Shown here: in pieces, positions 32,594-46,187 of the stretch
Position numbering within the stretch: position 1 is the stretch's first letter
How the letters are laid out: each line of letters opens with the position of its first letter
Assembly (NCBI RefSeq): GCF_001667375.1
Contig: NZ_LZIN01000019.1
Location: 141,010-205,009, forward strand
Length of the DNA stretch: 64,000 nt
Reading direction: 5' to 3'
From: Mycolicibacter sinensis
Lineage (GTDB): Bacteria; Actinomycetota; Actinomycetes; Mycobacteriales; Mycobacteriaceae
Notes under the pieces: model-generated
Seen by the model: the letters and a program-made list of their open reading frames with translations, nothing else
Databases searched by the model: none
Told to the model about the DNA's origin: nothing
Position numbers and translations under genes: made by a program

Positions 32594-34081
32594 GTGACCG
32601 ACAACCCCGACCACGAGGTCCTGATCGTCGGCGCCGGCTTCTCCGGCATCGGTGCCGCGATCGGCCTCGACCGAGCCGGCATGACCGACTATCTGATCAT
32701 CGAGGCCGGCGACGGCGTCGGCGGGACCTGGCACTGGAACACCTATCCAGGTATCGCCGTGGACATTCCGTCCTTCTCGTATCAGTTCTCCTTCGAGCAG
32801 AGCACCGAGTGGTCGCGCACCTACGCGCCGGGCCGGGAGTTGAAGAACTACGCCGAGCACTGCGTCGACAAGTACGGGCTGCGTTCCCGGATCCGGTTCG
32901 CCACCAAGGTGCTTGCGGCCGAGTTCGATGATCGGGCCGATCTGTGGCGGGTGCAGCTAGATGCGGCCGGCGGAGTGCTCACGGCGCGGTTTCTGATCAA
33001 CGCCAGCGGCGTGCTCACCACACCGAAGCTGCCCGAGATCGACGGTGTCGACACGTTCGGCGGGGTGACCATCCACACCGCGCGCTGGGACCACTCGCAA
33101 AACCTAACCGGCAAGCGCGTCGCGGTGATCGGCACCGGGGCGTCGGCGGTGCAGGTGATACCCGAGATCGCGCCGAAAGTCGCGCAGCTCACCGTTTTTC
33201 AGCGCACCCCGATCTGGTGTTTCCCGAAGCTGGACCTGCCACTGCCGGCGCCGGTCCGCTGGTCAATGCGGTTGCCCGGCGGCAAGGCACTGCAGCGGCT
33301 GACCAGCCAGGCCTACGTCGAGGCGACGTTTCCGATCGCGGCGCAGTACTTCACGGTGTTTCCACTGGCCAAACGCATGGAGTCCGCCGGTCGGGCCTAC
33401 CTGCGCCGGCAGGTGCGCGATCCGGTGGTGCGTGCGCAGCTCACCCCGCGCTACGCGGTGGGCTGCAAGCGGCCCGGCTTCCACAACACCTACCTGTCGA
33501 CGTTCAACCGCGACAACGTCCACCTTGTGGTCGATCCCATCGCGCGGATCACCCCCACCGGCGTCGTCACCGCCGACGGGACCGCACACGACGTCGACGT
33601 CCTCATCCTGGCCACCGGGTTCAAGGTGATGGACAGCGACAACATCCCCACGTTCGCGGTCACCGGCGCCGGCGGCCAGTCGCTGAGCCGGTTCTGGGAC
33701 GAACACCGCCTGCAGGCCTACGAGGGCGTCAGCATCCCCGGATTCCCCAACCTGTTCAGCATTTTCGGGCCGTACGGCTACGTCGGGTCGTCGTATTTCG
33801 CGCTGGTCGAGGCGCAGACCCATCACATTGTGCGCTGCCTGACCCGCGCCCGGCGGCGCAGCGCCACCCGGGTGGAGATCTCCGAGGCGGCCAACGCCCG
33901 CTACTTCGACGAGATGATGAGCAAACGGCACCGGCAGGTGTTCTGGCAGGACAGCTGCCGGCTGGCCAACAGCTATTACTTCGACAAGAACGGCGACGTC
34001 CCGCTGCGGCCCACCACCACGGTGGAGGCCTACTGGCGCAGCCGGCGCTTCGATCTCGACGACTACCGGTTCACCGCCTGA
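32594..34081 (+). CDS. Flavin-containing Baeyer-Villiger-type monooxygenase
   Basis: A class B flavoprotein monooxygenase of 495 residues, resembling Rv1393c, which also neighbours metK. It has an N-terminal FAD site GAGFSG (13-18), the GGTWHWNTYPG segment (43-53), the Baeyer-Villiger fingerprint FGGVTIHTARW (155-165, fitting FxGxxxHxxxW) and a second NADPH site GTGASA (from 180). It should insert oxygen into a ketone or oxidise a heteroatom; the substrate is unknown. The GTG start is preceded by GAGGAG. A palindrome separates its 3' end from metK. Confidence 0.9.
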   Translation: MTDNPDHEVLIVGAGFSGIGAAIGLDRAGMTDYLIIEAGDGVGGTWHWNTYPGIAVDIPSFSYQFSFEQSTEWSRTYAPGRELKNYAEHCVDKYGLRSRIRFATKVLAAEFDDRADLWRVQLDAAGGVLTARFLINASGVLTTPKLPEIDGVDTFGGVTIHTARWDHSQNLTGKRVAVIGTGASAVQVIPEIAPKVAQLTVFQRTPIWCFPKLDLPLPAPVRWSMRLPGGKALQRLTSQAYVEATFPIAAQYFTVFPLAKRMESAGRAYLRRQVRDPVVRAQLTPRYAVGCKRPGFHNTYLSTFNRDNVHLVVDPIARITPTGVVTADGTAHDVDVLILATGFKVMDSDNIPTFAVTGAGGQSLSRFWDEHRLQAYEGVSIPGFPNLFSIFGPYGYVGSSYFALVEAQTHHIVRCLTRARRRSATRVEISEAANARYFDEMMSKRHRQVFWQDSCRLANSYYFDKNGDVPLRPTTTVEAYWRSRRFDLDDYRFTA

Positions 34082-34094
34082 TTTTTTACGGCGC

Positions 34095-34150
34095 GAGCAG
34101 ACACAAAAGCCCCCAAATCCGGTCGGAAACGGGGGCCTATGCGTCTGCTC
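34095..34150. terminator. Bidirectional terminator-like palindrome of the AGCAGAC family (copy 2)
   Basis: GAGCAGAC (34095-34102) pairs perfectly with GTCTGCTC (34143-34150), and GCCCCC (34109-34114) with GGGGGC (34131-34136). A T-run (34082-34087) precedes the arm, on the exit side for metK transcription. It lies between convergent genes and shares arm and flank sequence with 16363-16424. Confidence 0.75.
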
Positions 34151-34157
34151 GGCGAAG

Positions 34158-35369
34158 CTAAATGGCGCGCTTGAGGTCGTCGACCTTGTCCAGCTGCTCC
34201 CACGGCAGTTCGATGTCGGTGCGACCGAAGTGGCCGTACGCGGCGGTCGGTGCGTAGATCGGGCGCAGCAGGTCCAGGTCGCGCACGATAGCGCCCGGGC
34301 GCAGGTCGAAGACCTCGGGCACGATCTTCTCGATCTTGACCGGGTCGACGGTGGCGGTGCCGAAGGTCTCGATGAACAGACCGACCGGGGCGGCCTTGCC
34401 GATCGCGTAGGCCACCTGCACCTCGACGCGCTGCGCCAAGCCGGCGGCGACGATGTTCTTGGCCACCCAGCGCATCGCGTACGCGGCCGAGCGGTCCACC
34501 TTCGACGGGTCCTTGCCGGAGAAGGCGCCGCCGCCATGCCGTGCCCAGCCGCCGTAGGTGTCGACGATGATCTTGCGGCCGGTCAAACCGGCGTCACCCA
34601 TCGGGCCGCCGACGACGAACTTGCCGGTCGGGTTGATCAGGATGCGGGTCGAGGAGGAGTCCAGGGTCTCGTGGGCGAGTTCGGCCAGCACCGTGGAGAT
34701 CACGTGTTCGCGCAGATCGGGGTCCAGCGTTTTCACCAGGTCGATGCCGTCGGCGTGCTGGGTGGAGATCACCACGGTGTCCAGCCGGGTCGGGACGTCG
34801 TCCTCGTACTCGATGGTGACCTGGGTCTTGCCGTCCGGGCGCAGATAGTCCAGCGTGCCGTTCTTGCGCACCTCGGTCAGCTTCCGCGACAGCCGGTGGG
34901 CCAGCGCGATCGGCAGCGGCATCAGCTCCGGGGTGTCGGCGATGGCGTAGCCGAACATCAGGCCCTGGTCGCCGGCGCCCTGGGAGTCCAGCGGATCGGC
35001 CGCCCCCTCGACGCGGGCCTCGTGGGCGGTGTCGACGCCCTGGGCGATGTCGGGCGACTGCGCCCCGATCCCGATGTTGACCCCGCAGGTCTCACCGTCG
35101 AAGCCCTTGTCCGAGGAGTCGTAGCCGATGTCGAGGATGCGCTTGCGCACTGTGTTGGTGATGTCGGCGAAGGCCTCCCGGGCGCTGGTCGTCACCTCGC
35201 CGACCACATGTACCTGCCCGGTGGTGACCAGGGTTTCCACTGCGACCCGCGAACGGGGGTCATCGGCGAGCAGTGCGTCGAGCACCGAGTCGCTGATGGC
35301 GTCACAGATCTTGTCGGGGTGTCCCTCGGTCACCGACTCACTGGTGAACAGCCGACCCTTTTCGCTCAC
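34158..35369 (-). CDS. metK: S-adenosylmethionine synthetase
   Basis: It makes SAM from methionine and ATP. The 403-residue product has [21 protein letters not shown] at the N-terminus with the ATP-site His, [12 protein letters not shown], and the P-loop-like [21 protein letters not shown]. It starts with GTG. The 125-base gap to coaBC contains an AT-rich patch; TATATT at 35421-35426 (minus strand) is a possible -10. I saw no recognisable SAM riboswitch. It faces the monooxygenase gene, with the palindrome as terminator. Confidence 0.96.
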   Translation of the reverse strand: MSEKGRLFTSESVTEGHPDKICDAISDSVLDALLADDPRSRVAVETLVTTGQVHVVGEVTTSAREAFADITNTVRKRILDIGYDSSDKGFDGETCGVNIGIGAQSPDIAQGVDTAHEARVEGAADPLDSQGAGDQGLMFGYAIADTPELMPLPIALAHRLSRKLTEVRKNGTLDYLRPDGKTQVTIEYEDDVPTRLDTVVISTQHADGIDLVKTLDPDLREHVISTVLAELAHETLDSSSTRILINPTGKFVVGGPMGDAGLTGRKIIVDTYGGWARHGGGAFSGKDPSKVDRSAAYAMRWVAKNIVAAGLAQRVEVQVAYAIGKAAPVGLFIETFGTATVDPVKIEKIVPEVFDLRPGAIVRDLDLLRPIYAPTAAYGHFGRTDIELPWEQLDKVDDLKRAI

Positions 35370-35494
35370 AATGTCACCCTTCCGTGCGTCTCCGCACTAT
35401 CAAAAAAGTTAGGCCGGGAAAATATATCGCCTGCATCTCGAGCGCTGCCCCCGCCTGCGTCACAACCCCCCGGCTCGCTACCGTAGCAGCGTCC

Positions 35495-36745
35495 TCATCG
35501 GCCCCGCCCCTGCAGGAACGCCGCGATCGCATCCACGATCCGACTGGCCATCAGCGTCTTGGAGCCGGGCTCCAGCGCGGACTCGGTTCCATCGGCGGCC
35601 AGAAGCCAGCCGTCGTTGTGGTCCACCTCGAAGGCCCGGCCGTCGCCGACGGCGTTGACCACCAGCAGATCGCATCCTTTGCGCTGGAGTTTCGCCCGGG
35701 CGTGGAACAGCACGTCGCCGTTCTCATCCCCGGTCTCGGCGGCGAAACCGACGATGGCGGCCAGGTTGGGCAGCTGCCCGTCGTCACGCGCCCGGACCGC
35801 GCCGGCCAGCACGTCGTCGTTGCGGACCAGATCGATCGTGGGCGGCCGGTCGTCCTCCCCCGGCCCCTTCTTGATCTTGGACTGCGCCATCCGGGCCGGG
35901 CGGAAGTCGGCGACGGCGGCGGCCATCACCAGCACCTGCGCCTCGGGGGCGTGTTTGGTGACCGCGTCCTGCAGCTGTGGGGCCGAGCTGACGCGCACCA
36001 CGTGGACTCCGGCCGGATCGATCAACCCGGCGGTGTGGGCGGCGATCAAAGTGACCTCGGCGCCGCGCTGGGCGGCTACCCGGGCCACCGCGTAGCCCTG
36101 CTTGCCCGAGCTGCGATTGCCGATGAAGCGGACCGGGTCGATCGGTTCCCGGGTGCCGCCCGCGGTCACCAGCACCTTGTGGCCGGCCATGTCGTAGGGC
36201 AGCGCGTCCGCGCGCTCGAGCAGCAGCGAGGCGAAGGTGTTGATCTCCTCGGCCTCCGGCAGCCGGCCGGGCCCGGTGTCGGCGCCGGTCAAGCGTCCCG
36301 ACGCGGGCTCGAGAACCACCGCGCCGCGGTCCCGCAGGGTCGCGACGTTGGCGACGGTGGCCGGATGCTGCCACATCTCGGTGTGCATCGCCGGCGCGAA
36401 CAGCACCGGGCAGCGGGCGGTGAGCAAGGTGGCGGTGAGCAGGTCGTCGGCCCGCCCGGCGACCGCGCGGGCCAGCAGGTCGGCGGTGGCCGGCGCCACC
36501 ACCACCAGGTCGGCCTGCTGGCCGATGGCGACGTGCGGAACATGCGGAACGTCATCGAACACGCCGGTGTGCACCGGCTGGCCCGAGAGCGCTTCGAAGG
36601 TGGCGGCCCCGACGAACCGCAGCGCGGATTCGGTCGGCACGACCTGCACCGAATGGCCGGCCTCAGCCAGCTGGCGGACCACCGTGCACGCCTTGTAGGC
36701 GGCGATACCGCCGGAGACGCCGACGACGATCCGCTTGGCAGTCAC
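35495..36745 (-). CDS. coaBC: Bifunctional CoaBC (phosphopantothenoylcysteine decarboxylase/synthase)
   Basis: It ligates cysteine to phosphopantothenate (CoaB) and decarboxylates the product (CoaC, FMN-dependent) in CoA synthesis. The 416-residue protein starts VTAKRIVVGVSGGIAAYKA. The CoaC domain has the PAMHTEMW motif with its conserved Met. The CoaB domain starts near residue 190 with VTAGGTREPIDPVRFIGNRSSGKQG. I chose the GTG at 36745 because upstream codons of the longer frame (to 36811) lie in the rpoZ tail and are not family-like. It follows rpoZ by 22 bases. Confidence 0.94.
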   Translation of the reverse strand: MTAKRIVVGVSGGIAAYKACTVVRQLAEAGHSVQVVPTESALRFVGAATFEALSGQPVHTGVFDDVPHVPHVAIGQQADLVVVAPATADLLARAVAGRADDLLTATLLTARCPVLFAPAMHTEMWQHPATVANVATLRDRGAVVLEPASGRLTGADTGPGRLPEAEEINTFASLLLERADALPYDMAGHKVLVTAGGTREPIDPVRFIGNRSSGKQGYAVARVAAQRGAEVTLIAAHTAGLIDPAGVHVVRVSSAPQLQDAVTKHAPEAQVLVMAAAVADFRPARMAQSKIKKGPGEDDRPPTIDLVRNDDVLAGAVRARDDGQLPNLAAIVGFAAETGDENGDVLFHARAKLQRKGCDLLVVNAVGDGRAFEVDHNDGWLLAADGTESALEPGSKTLMASRIVDAIAAFLQGRGR

Positions 36746-36767
36746 GGGTACCGGCCCCGAACCTCTG

Positions 36768-37088
36768 CTACTCGCCTTCGGTGTACTCGAGCAGGTCGCC
36801 GTGGATCTCACGCAGTGCGATCGACAGCGGCTTCTCCTGCAGGCCGGGCTCGACCAGCGGCCCGACGTATTCGAGGATGCCCTCGCCGAGCTGGTTGTAG
36901 TAGTCGTTGATCTGGCGCGCCCGCTTGGCCGCGTAGATCACCAGGGCGTACTTGCTGGACGCCCGCTGCAGCAACTCGTCGATGGGCGGATTGGTGATGC
37001 CCAGCGGCGTGTCGTAGCCGCCGATCAATGCCGGGTCGAAGTCATCGGCGTCGGTCACCGCGGCCGCGTCGGTCTGCGAAGTACTCAC
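36768..37088 (-). CDS. rpoZ: RNA polymerase omega subunit
   Basis: The small subunit that aids beta-prime folding and RNA polymerase assembly. The 106-residue product shows [30 protein letters not shown], the core of omega, and an acidic C-terminal tail. It starts with GTG after AGGAG. Its neighbours gmk (upstream) and coaBC (downstream) are the standard arrangement. Confidence 0.96.
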   Translation of the reverse strand: MSTSQTDAAAVTDADDFDPALIGGYDTPLGITNPPIDELLQRASSKYALVIYAAKRARQINDYYNQLGEGILEYVGPLVEPGLQEKPLSIALREIHGDLLEYTEGE

Positions 37089-37152
37089 TTAAGACAATCT
37101 CCTGAAGCTGTTTTGGCTGGGTTGATCACGCCTGAGGCGGTGGTCCAGTCGA

Positions 37153-37755
37153 TCAGACCGCGTCCGATGCGGATTCCACCAGCAAGGATACCAATTCTGA
37201 GCAGGCGGTTTCCAATCGACTGTTGACCACGACCGCGTCGAAGTCCCCCTGCGCCGCCAGCTCGGTGCGCGCGGTGGCCAGTCGACGTTCCATGACCTCC
37301 GCGGATTCGGTGCCTCGCCCGACCAGCCTGGCCTGCAGCGTCTCCCAGTCCGGCGGCGCCAAAAACACCGTGACGGCCTCCGGCAGGGCCTTCTTGATGG
37401 CCCGGGCGCCGGCCAGGTCGACCTCGATCAGCACGGGTCGGCCCGCCCTGGTCGCCTCCGCGACCGGAGCCGCTGGGGTTCCCGATCGCTGCAGGCCGCC
37501 GTGGATGTCGGCCCACTCCAGCAGTGCGTCGGCCTCGATCAGCCGGTCGAACTCCTCTGGCGTCACGAACCGGTAGTCGACGCCGTCGACCTCTCCGGGC
37601 CGCGGCGCCCGGGTGGTAGCCGACACGCTGAAATACAGGCCCGGTACCCGCTCGCGCAGGCACCGGACCAGACTCGACTTACCGACCGCGGATGGACCGG
37701 ACAGCACCACCACGCGTCCCGCGTGCCGGCTGTCCGGTCCTCCACCGGCATTCAC
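37153..37755 (-). CDS. gmk: Guanylate kinase
   Basis: It phosphorylates GMP to GDP. The 200-residue product has the P-loop [18 protein letters not shown], the GMP-binding [22 protein letters not shown], and the lid region [16 protein letters not shown]. Seven bases separate it from mihF upstream, so the two are co-transcribed, and rpoZ follows after 64 bases. Confidence 0.96.
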   Translation of the reverse strand: MNAGGGPDSRHAGRVVVLSGPSAVGKSSLVRCLRERVPGLYFSVSATTRAPRPGEVDGVDYRFVTPEEFDRLIEADALLEWADIHGGLQRSGTPAAPVAEATRAGRPVLIEVDLAGARAIKKALPEAVTVFLAPPDWETLQARLVGRGTESAEVMERRLATARTELAAQGDFDAVVVNSRLETACSELVSLLVESASDAV

Positions 37756-37762
37756 TGACAGG

Positions 37763-38080
37763 TCAGGAGAAGTCGAACTTTTCCAGCAGCGCCTTGCGCT
37801 GCCGGTCGCCCAGGCCGCGCAACCGGCGGGTGGGGGCGATCTCCAGCTCAGTCATGATCTCCTGCGCCTTGACCTTGCCGACCTTCGGCAACGCCTCCAG
37901 CAGCGCAGAGACCTTCATCTTGCCCAAGACCTCGTCGGTCTCGGCATCCTTGAGCACCTGCTTGAGGTTGGTGCCGCCACGCTTCAGCCGGTCCTTGAGC
38001 TCTGCTCGGGCCCGACGCGCGGCCGCCGCCTTCTCCAACGCGGCGGCGCGCTGCTCGTCGGTCAACTGGGGAAGGGCCAC
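37763..38080 (-). CDS. mihF: Mycobacterial integration host factor mIHF
   Basis: An essential nucleoid-associated protein that bends DNA and also stimulates mycobacteriophage L5 integration. The 105-residue product starts (GTG) with [26 protein letters not shown] and contains the helix-two-turns-helix region [18 protein letters not shown], which ends in the conserved [22 protein letters not shown] lies just before the GTG. Longer frames running upstream lack family support; I prefer the 105-residue form. Confidence 0.95.
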   Translation of the reverse strand: MALPQLTDEQRAAALEKAAAARRARAELKDRLKRGGTNLKQVLKDAETDEVLGKMKVSALLEALPKVGKVKAQEIMTELEIAPTRRLRGLGDRQRKALLEKFDFS

Positions 38081-38513
38081 GATTCCTCCGTCTCGTCATC
38101 ATCGACAACGCCGATGTTTTCCTTGTCTCGGCCGGGTACTCCCGCCAGAGACGACGACCGTACCCACGCCGTCTGACGAAATCTAACCCCACCCCCCGCT
38201 TCCGGCTACAAATGCCCAGCGTGCGGCGGCTGAGCACGGCAGTCCGACCGGAGCCGCCGGTGACTATGCGCCCGGGTCCACCGCAACCGCTCACACCCGG
38301 GCGGGGACCGGAAAAACCACGTGTGAGCTGGGGTTTCACCTGGGGGCGGCGGGCCGGACGGGCGACCCCGCCGGGCCCCTTCCGGCGCTTGGGAGACCGG
38401 TAGGACCCCGGCAGCATTGAATTCGCACTTCACGGCGTGTCGGGCGTGTCGAAGCTGTTCCGATGACGTCCGAGCGGGCAGGACCGGCGTTCGCACCGCG
38501 GGCCGCTGCGCGG
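38081..38513. other. 433-base gap upstream of mihF: possible structured leader, no convincing gene
   Basis: No open frame here looks coding. The gap holds a hairpin with perfect 8-base arms GCTCACAC (38289-38296) and GTGTGAGC (38321-38328), a GC-rich stem region around 38360-38390, and a TTAGATT patch near 38186 on the mihF strand. A long mihF 5' leader or a small RNA would explain the length, but I cannot show either. Confidence 0.4.
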
Positions 38514-39977
38514 CTACCTACCGCTGCGCCACGTCCGGTCGAACGGTAGCCGCCAGGCGTGCGGCGCGATGAGCTGGTGGACGGCGTTGGGCCCCCAGGA
38601 GCCGATGTCGTAGCAGCGTACCGGCGGCGGATCGTCCAGCAACGGCGCCGAGACCTGCCACAGCCGCTCGATGCCCTGCGCGTGCGTGTAGAGCGTGCGG
38701 TCGCCGCGCATCGCGTCCAGGATCAACCGCTCATAGGCTTCGAGCACATCGCCGGCGGTCTCGGTGTCGGCCATCTGGAACTGCATGCTGTGCTTGTCCA
38801 GCTTCATTCCCGGTCCGGGACGCTTGCCGTAAAACGACAGCGACAGCTTCGCCTGGTCCGCCAAGTCGAAGGTGAGGTGGTCCGGGCCGTGCGCTCCGAC
38901 CCCCGAGCCGGCCGGGAACATGCTCCGGGGCGGCTCGCGGAAGGCGATCGAGATGATCCGCTGACCCTCGGCCAGGCATTTGCCGGTGCGCAGGTAGAAC
39001 GGCACCCCCGCCCAGCGCCAGTTGTCGATCTCGCACTTGAGTGCGACGAATGTCTCGGTGTCCGAGTCCGGCGCCACCCCCGGCTCGTCGCGGTAGCCGC
39101 GGTACTGGCCGCGGACCACGTTGTGCGGATCCAGCGGCACCATGGACCGGAAGACCTTGTTCTTCTCCACGCTGATCGCATCGGAGGCCAGCTCTGTCGG
39201 CGCCTCCATCGCGACGAACGCCAGCACCTGGAACAAATGGGTGACCACCATGTCCTTGAACGCGCCGGTCGGCTCGTAGAAGGCGGCCCGGCCCTCCAGG
39301 GACAGCTTCTCCGGGATGTCGATCTGGATGTGGTCGATGAAGGTGCGGTTCCAAATGGGTTCGAACAGGCCGTTGGCGAACCGGAACGCCAGAATGTTCT
39401 GCGCCGCCTCCTTGCCGAGGAAATGGTCGATGCGGAAGATCTGCGATTCGTCGAAGGTCTGGTGGATCGAGGCGTTGAGTTCGACCGCACTGTCCAGGTC
39501 GGTGCCGAAGGGTTTCTCCATGACGACCGCCGCGCCGTCGACCAGGTTCGCCTGCTCCAGCATCCGGATCGCCGGGATCGCCGCTGACGGCGGAACACTC
39601 AGGTAGTGCAGCAGCTGCGGCTCCTGGCCGCCGGGGAGGTCGAGCTGTGCCGCTTGCGAGCGCACCGCCGCTGCCAGCGCCTCGGGCCCGCCGTGCTGCG
39701 GCACATAGGTCAGGTTCTGCGCCCAGTTCTGGCTCTCGTCCGGCGAAGCCGCACCGTGCGACGACTGTTCGCATGCGGCGACCGCGATCTTGCGGAAGGC
39801 GCCGTCGTCCAGGTCGTCGAGCGAGGTGCCGACGATGCGCAGCTGAGGCGCCAGCTTGGACCGCGACAGGTGAAACAGGCCCGGGAGCAGCTTGCGGCGG
39901 GCCAAATCGCCGGTGGCGCCGAACAACACCACCACGTGCGGTGCCGCGTCGGGTGCGGCGTGGTCAGAACTGCGCAT
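38514..39977 (-). CDS. zwf: Second glucose-6-phosphate dehydrogenase (Zwf1 type)
   Basis: A 487-residue G6PD paralogue, clearly diverged from the enzyme at 614-2170. It has [19 protein letters not shown] at the N-terminus, [15 protein letters not shown], the active-site RIDHFLGKE, and [14 protein letters not shown]. It resembles the Zwf1 class by sequence. It has no opcA neighbour and lies alone between pyrF and mihF, so it is probably regulated separately from the pentose phosphate block. The ATG follows GGGGGAGAAG closely. Confidence 0.93.
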   Translation of the reverse strand: MRSSDHAAPDAAPHVVVLFGATGDLARRKLLPGLFHLSRSKLAPQLRIVGTSLDDLDDGAFRKIAVAACEQSSHGAASPDESQNWAQNLTYVPQHGGPEALAAAVRSQAAQLDLPGGQEPQLLHYLSVPPSAAIPAIRMLEQANLVDGAAVVMEKPFGTDLDSAVELNASIHQTFDESQIFRIDHFLGKEAAQNILAFRFANGLFEPIWNRTFIDHIQIDIPEKLSLEGRAAFYEPTGAFKDMVVTHLFQVLAFVAMEAPTELASDAISVEKNKVFRSMVPLDPHNVVRGQYRGYRDEPGVAPDSDTETFVALKCEIDNWRWAGVPFYLRTGKCLAEGQRIISIAFREPPRSMFPAGSGVGAHGPDHLTFDLADQAKLSLSFYGKRPGPGMKLDKHSMQFQMADTETAGDVLEAYERLILDAMRGDRTLYTHAQGIERLWQVSAPLLDDPPPVRCYDIGSWGPNAVHQLIAPHAWRLPFDRTWRSGR

Positions 39978-40346
39978 CTTCTCCCCCGTCAGTTCGCCGG
40001 CAGGAATTCGCCTGCCACGAACGACCTACCGGGCTTTTTTCTGGTGGTGCCCATCGTTTCATCCTGGTCTTGCTAGCGCGGGTTTCTCCGGATAACCGGG
40101 CATAGCCTGAAGGGAAAAGCGCGGCTGACAGCCTGGTCACAGCTTACCTTCGAGTTTTCCTGAGACTCGTATCTCCTACTGCCGGTTAATGTTTCACAGT
40201 GACCAGACGTTGCGTTCACAGCCGCTTCGAGGGTTCGATCGATTACCTTCGAGCAAGATCGGCCGATGCGGAGCCGCGTCGCCCCAGTACCTGATGCGCA
40301 GCGGCGGGTCACCGAATCGGTGGCCCGCCGCTGGATTTTCGGCTCG
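39978..40346. other. 369-base gap between pyrF and the second zwf
   Basis: The gap contains the pyrF terminator-like hairpin (40299-40333), a small hairpin GGCAGG/CCTGCC at 39999-40016 in the probable zwf leader, and a less GC-rich stretch (40130-40200, with GGTTAATGTTTCAC) where a promoter for zwf could lie. I see no gene. Confidence 0.5.
40299..40333 (-). terminator. Hairpin at the end of the pyr operon
   Basis: CAGCGGCGGG (40299-40308) pairs perfectly with CCCGCCGCTG (40324-40333), and CACCG/CGGTG continue the stem to a 3-base loop. It lies 14 bases after the pyrF stop. There is no T-run on the exit side, which is common for mycobacterial terminators. Confidence 0.7.
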
Positions 40347-41173
40347 CTAACCTGCCAGATACGCAACGGCGTCGCGGAGCCGTTCCCCGGCCGCACGCAG
40401 CGCCCCGACGTCGGGGCCGGCGCGCAGCACCTCGCGGGAGACCGCGGGCAGCAGGGTGCCCCAAGCGGCCCCGCCGAGTCCGGCCAGCTGCTCGGGGCGT
40501 CCGCCCTGCGCCCCGATGCCCGGCACCAGCACCGGGCCGCCCAACCTACTCAGATCGGGCACCTGCCGCAGCGTTGCGCCGACCACCACCCCGACCGAGC
40601 CCGGCTCGCTGCCGGCCGCCCGGTTGGCTTCACCCGCGGCGTCGATGATCGACTGCGCCACACTGCGGCCGCCGGTCAGGGCGCGCTGCACACCGGCCCC
40701 CTCCGGGTTGGAGGTGGCGGCCAGCACGAAAACGCCCCGCCGATGGGCGGCGGCGGTATCCAGCAGCGGGGCCAGCGAGCCGAAGCCCAGGTACGGCGAG
40801 GCGGTCACCGCATCGGCGGCCAGCGGTGACTCACCGGCCCAGGCGGCTGCGTAGGCGGCCATCGTCGAGCCGATGTCACCGCGCTTGGCGTCGGCCAGCA
40901 CCAGCACGCCGGCCTCGCGCAGCGCCGCGATCGTGCGCTCCAGCACCGCGTAACCGGCCGAGCCGTAGGCCTCGAAGAACGCCACCTGCGGTTTGACGAC
41001 GGCGAAGCCGGCGAACGCCGCGACGCAGGTCTCGCTGAATGCCGCCAGCCCGTCCGGTGTCGAGGCCAGGCCCCAGGCGCTCAGCAGTTCCGGGTGCGGG
41101 TCGATGCCCAGGCACAGCGGTCCGCGGGTCGCGGTCGCCTCGGCCAGCCGGGCGCCGAAACCCCCGCCGGCCA

Positions 41174-41174
<1 letters not shown>
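40347..41174 (-). CDS. pyrF: Orotidine 5'-phosphate decarboxylase
   Basis: It converts OMP to UMP, the last step of de novo pyrimidine synthesis. The 275-residue product has [32 protein letters not shown], and the catalytic [19 protein letters not shown], the form of the DxKxxD motif seen in this long subfamily. It starts with GTG sharing one base with the carB stop (TAGTG). It is the last gene of the operon. Confidence 0.95.
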
Positions 41175-44514
<3,340 letters not shown>

Positions 44515-44515
<1 letters not shown>

Positions 44516-45639
44516 TACTTCTCTCCTGCCATCAGGTCGACGAACTGGTCGAACAGGTATTCCGCGTCGTGCGGTCCGGCCGCGGCCTCCGGGTGGTACT
44601 GCACCGAGAAAGCCCGGCCGTCAGCCAGTTTCACGCCCTCGACGACCCCGTCGTTGGCGCAGGTGTGGCTTACCACCGCCGCACCGAAATCGGTGTCGAA
44701 GCGCTGGCCTGCTTCACCCTCCAAGGCGAAGCCGTGGTTCTGCGCGGTCACCGCCACCCGGCCGGTGGCGTGGTCGATCACCGGGATGTTGATGCCCCGG
44801 TGACCGAAGACCATCTTGTAGGTGTTCAAACCCAGGGCCCGGCCCAGGATCTGGTTGCCGAAACAGATTCCGAACAGCGGGATCCCGGCGCCCAGGACTT
44901 CGCGGGTCACCGCGACCACGTGGTCGGCGGTGGCCGGGTCACCGGGGCCGTTGGACAAGAACACCCCGTCGGGCTTCAGCGCGGCGATCGCAGCGAAGTC
45001 CACCGACGACGGCAGCACATGGCTGCGGATCCCGCGCCGGGCGAAGTTACGCGGTGTGTTGGTCTTGATGCCCAGATCCAGTGCGGCGACGGTGAACCGG
45101 TGTGACCCATCGGGCTCCACGACGTACTCGGTGTCGGTACTGACCTGCCCGGCGAGGTCGGCGCCGAGCATCGACGGCTGCTCTCGCACCCGGCTCACCA
45201 ACTCCTCGGGCGTTGCCAGCGCGTCACCGGAGAACACCCCGGCTTTCATCGTGCCGTGGTTGCGCAGGTGGCGCACCACGGTGCGGGTGTCGATCCCGGC
45301 CACCCCGACGATGTCCTGGCGCACCAGTTCGTCTTCCAGGGTGCCGCTGGCGCGCCAGTTCGAGGCCAGCGGCGACGGGTCGCGGACCACGTAGCCGGCC
45401 ACCCAGATCTTGTCGTCGCGGCTCTCACCGTCCTCGCGGTTCCACCCGGTGTTACCGATCTGCGGGGCGGTGGCCACCACGATCTGGCGGTGGTAGCTGG
45501 GGTCGGTCAGCGTCTCCTGGTAGCCGGACATGCCGGTGGAGAACACCGCCTCGCCCAGGCTCTGGCCCACGGCTCCGAACGGCCTTCCGGTGAAGATCCG
45601 GCCGTCCTCGAGGACCAGGGCGGCACGCGCGTTGCTCAT
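44515..45639 (-). CDS. carA: Carbamoyl-phosphate synthase small subunit
   Basis: The glutaminase subunit that supplies ammonia to CarB. The 374-residue product has [21 protein letters not shown] at the N-terminus and the class I glutamine amidotransferase domain, with nucleophile Cys in [14 protein letters not shown] and the His/Glu pair in [13 protein letters not shown]. It overlaps the upstream membrane-protein gene by 4 bases and carB by 1. Confidence 0.97.
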
Positions 45640-46187
45640 CGGTCTCCGTCCTCATCGGTTCGTTCAGCATCGTCGCCGGTGCCCAGCCAGCGGCGGTGGT
45701 CGGTACGGTCGTCGGCACGGAAGCCGGTGTCCATCTCGGTGCCCGACGGCAGTCGCCAGCGGATCGCCAGCACGCCGTCGTAGGGTCGGGTGGGCAAGGA
45801 AGGAATCGTGCGGCCGGCGATGCCGCGTTCCGTGCGGACCGCGACCACCGAGTCCTGCGGAATCCAGATCGGCCGGGCGCCACTGCGCTGCACCATGATT
45901 CCCTCCGGGTAACGGGTCAGCACCGCCTTGGTGCGATAACCAAGGTCACCGACCACCACCCGGTCGTTCCACTTCGGCGCCAAGGTGCAGCCCAGATACA
46001 GGCCGCGGGTCGGGGCGACGGTGGGCGGTCCTACGGTGTCGGGCACCGGCGGCAGCGTGCCGATCAAGGCCTCCTGCAACTGGCCGCGGTGCCGCCAGCC
46101 GCGCATCATCAACCGGATCACCAATCCGATCAGCACCACCAGCACGAACGCGAAGATCAGCGAGGCGACCATCGTCGGGGTGTTCAT
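45636..46187 (-). CDS. Membrane protein of the pyr operon (Rv1382-like)
   Basis: Function unknown. The 183-residue protein starts [28 protein letters not shown], a single N-terminal transmembrane anchor, followed by a soluble domain with [45 protein letters not shown] and [17 protein letters not shown], resembling bacterial PH-like modules. I chose the ATG at 46187 because it overlaps the pyrC stop as ATGA. Its constant place between pyrC and carA in mycobacteria suggests a link to pyrimidine synthesis or simply an operon passenger. Confidence 0.82.
   Translation of the reverse strand: MNTPTMVASLIFAFVLVVLIGLVIRLMMRGWRHRGQLQEALIGTLPPVPDTVGPPTVAPTRGLYLGCTLAPKWNDRVVVGDLGYRTKAVLTRYPEGIMVQRSGARPIWIPQDSVVAVRTERGIAGRTIPSLPTRPYDGVLAIRWRLPSGTEMDTGFRADDRTDHRRWLGTGDDAERTDEDGDR

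Noticed and set aside
35370..35494. SAM riboswitch upstream of metK
   Set aside because: No SAM-I or SAM-IV consensus elements or matching stems are visible in the 125 bases.
38206..38496. 96-codon minus-strand frame upstream of mihF, and a 189-codon frame at 37848-38417
   Set aside because: The Pro/Arg/Ser-rich composition has no recognisable motif, and the second frame runs antiparallel in phase to the true mihF reading frame. The 105-residue mIHF with its own ribosome-binding site is sufficient.
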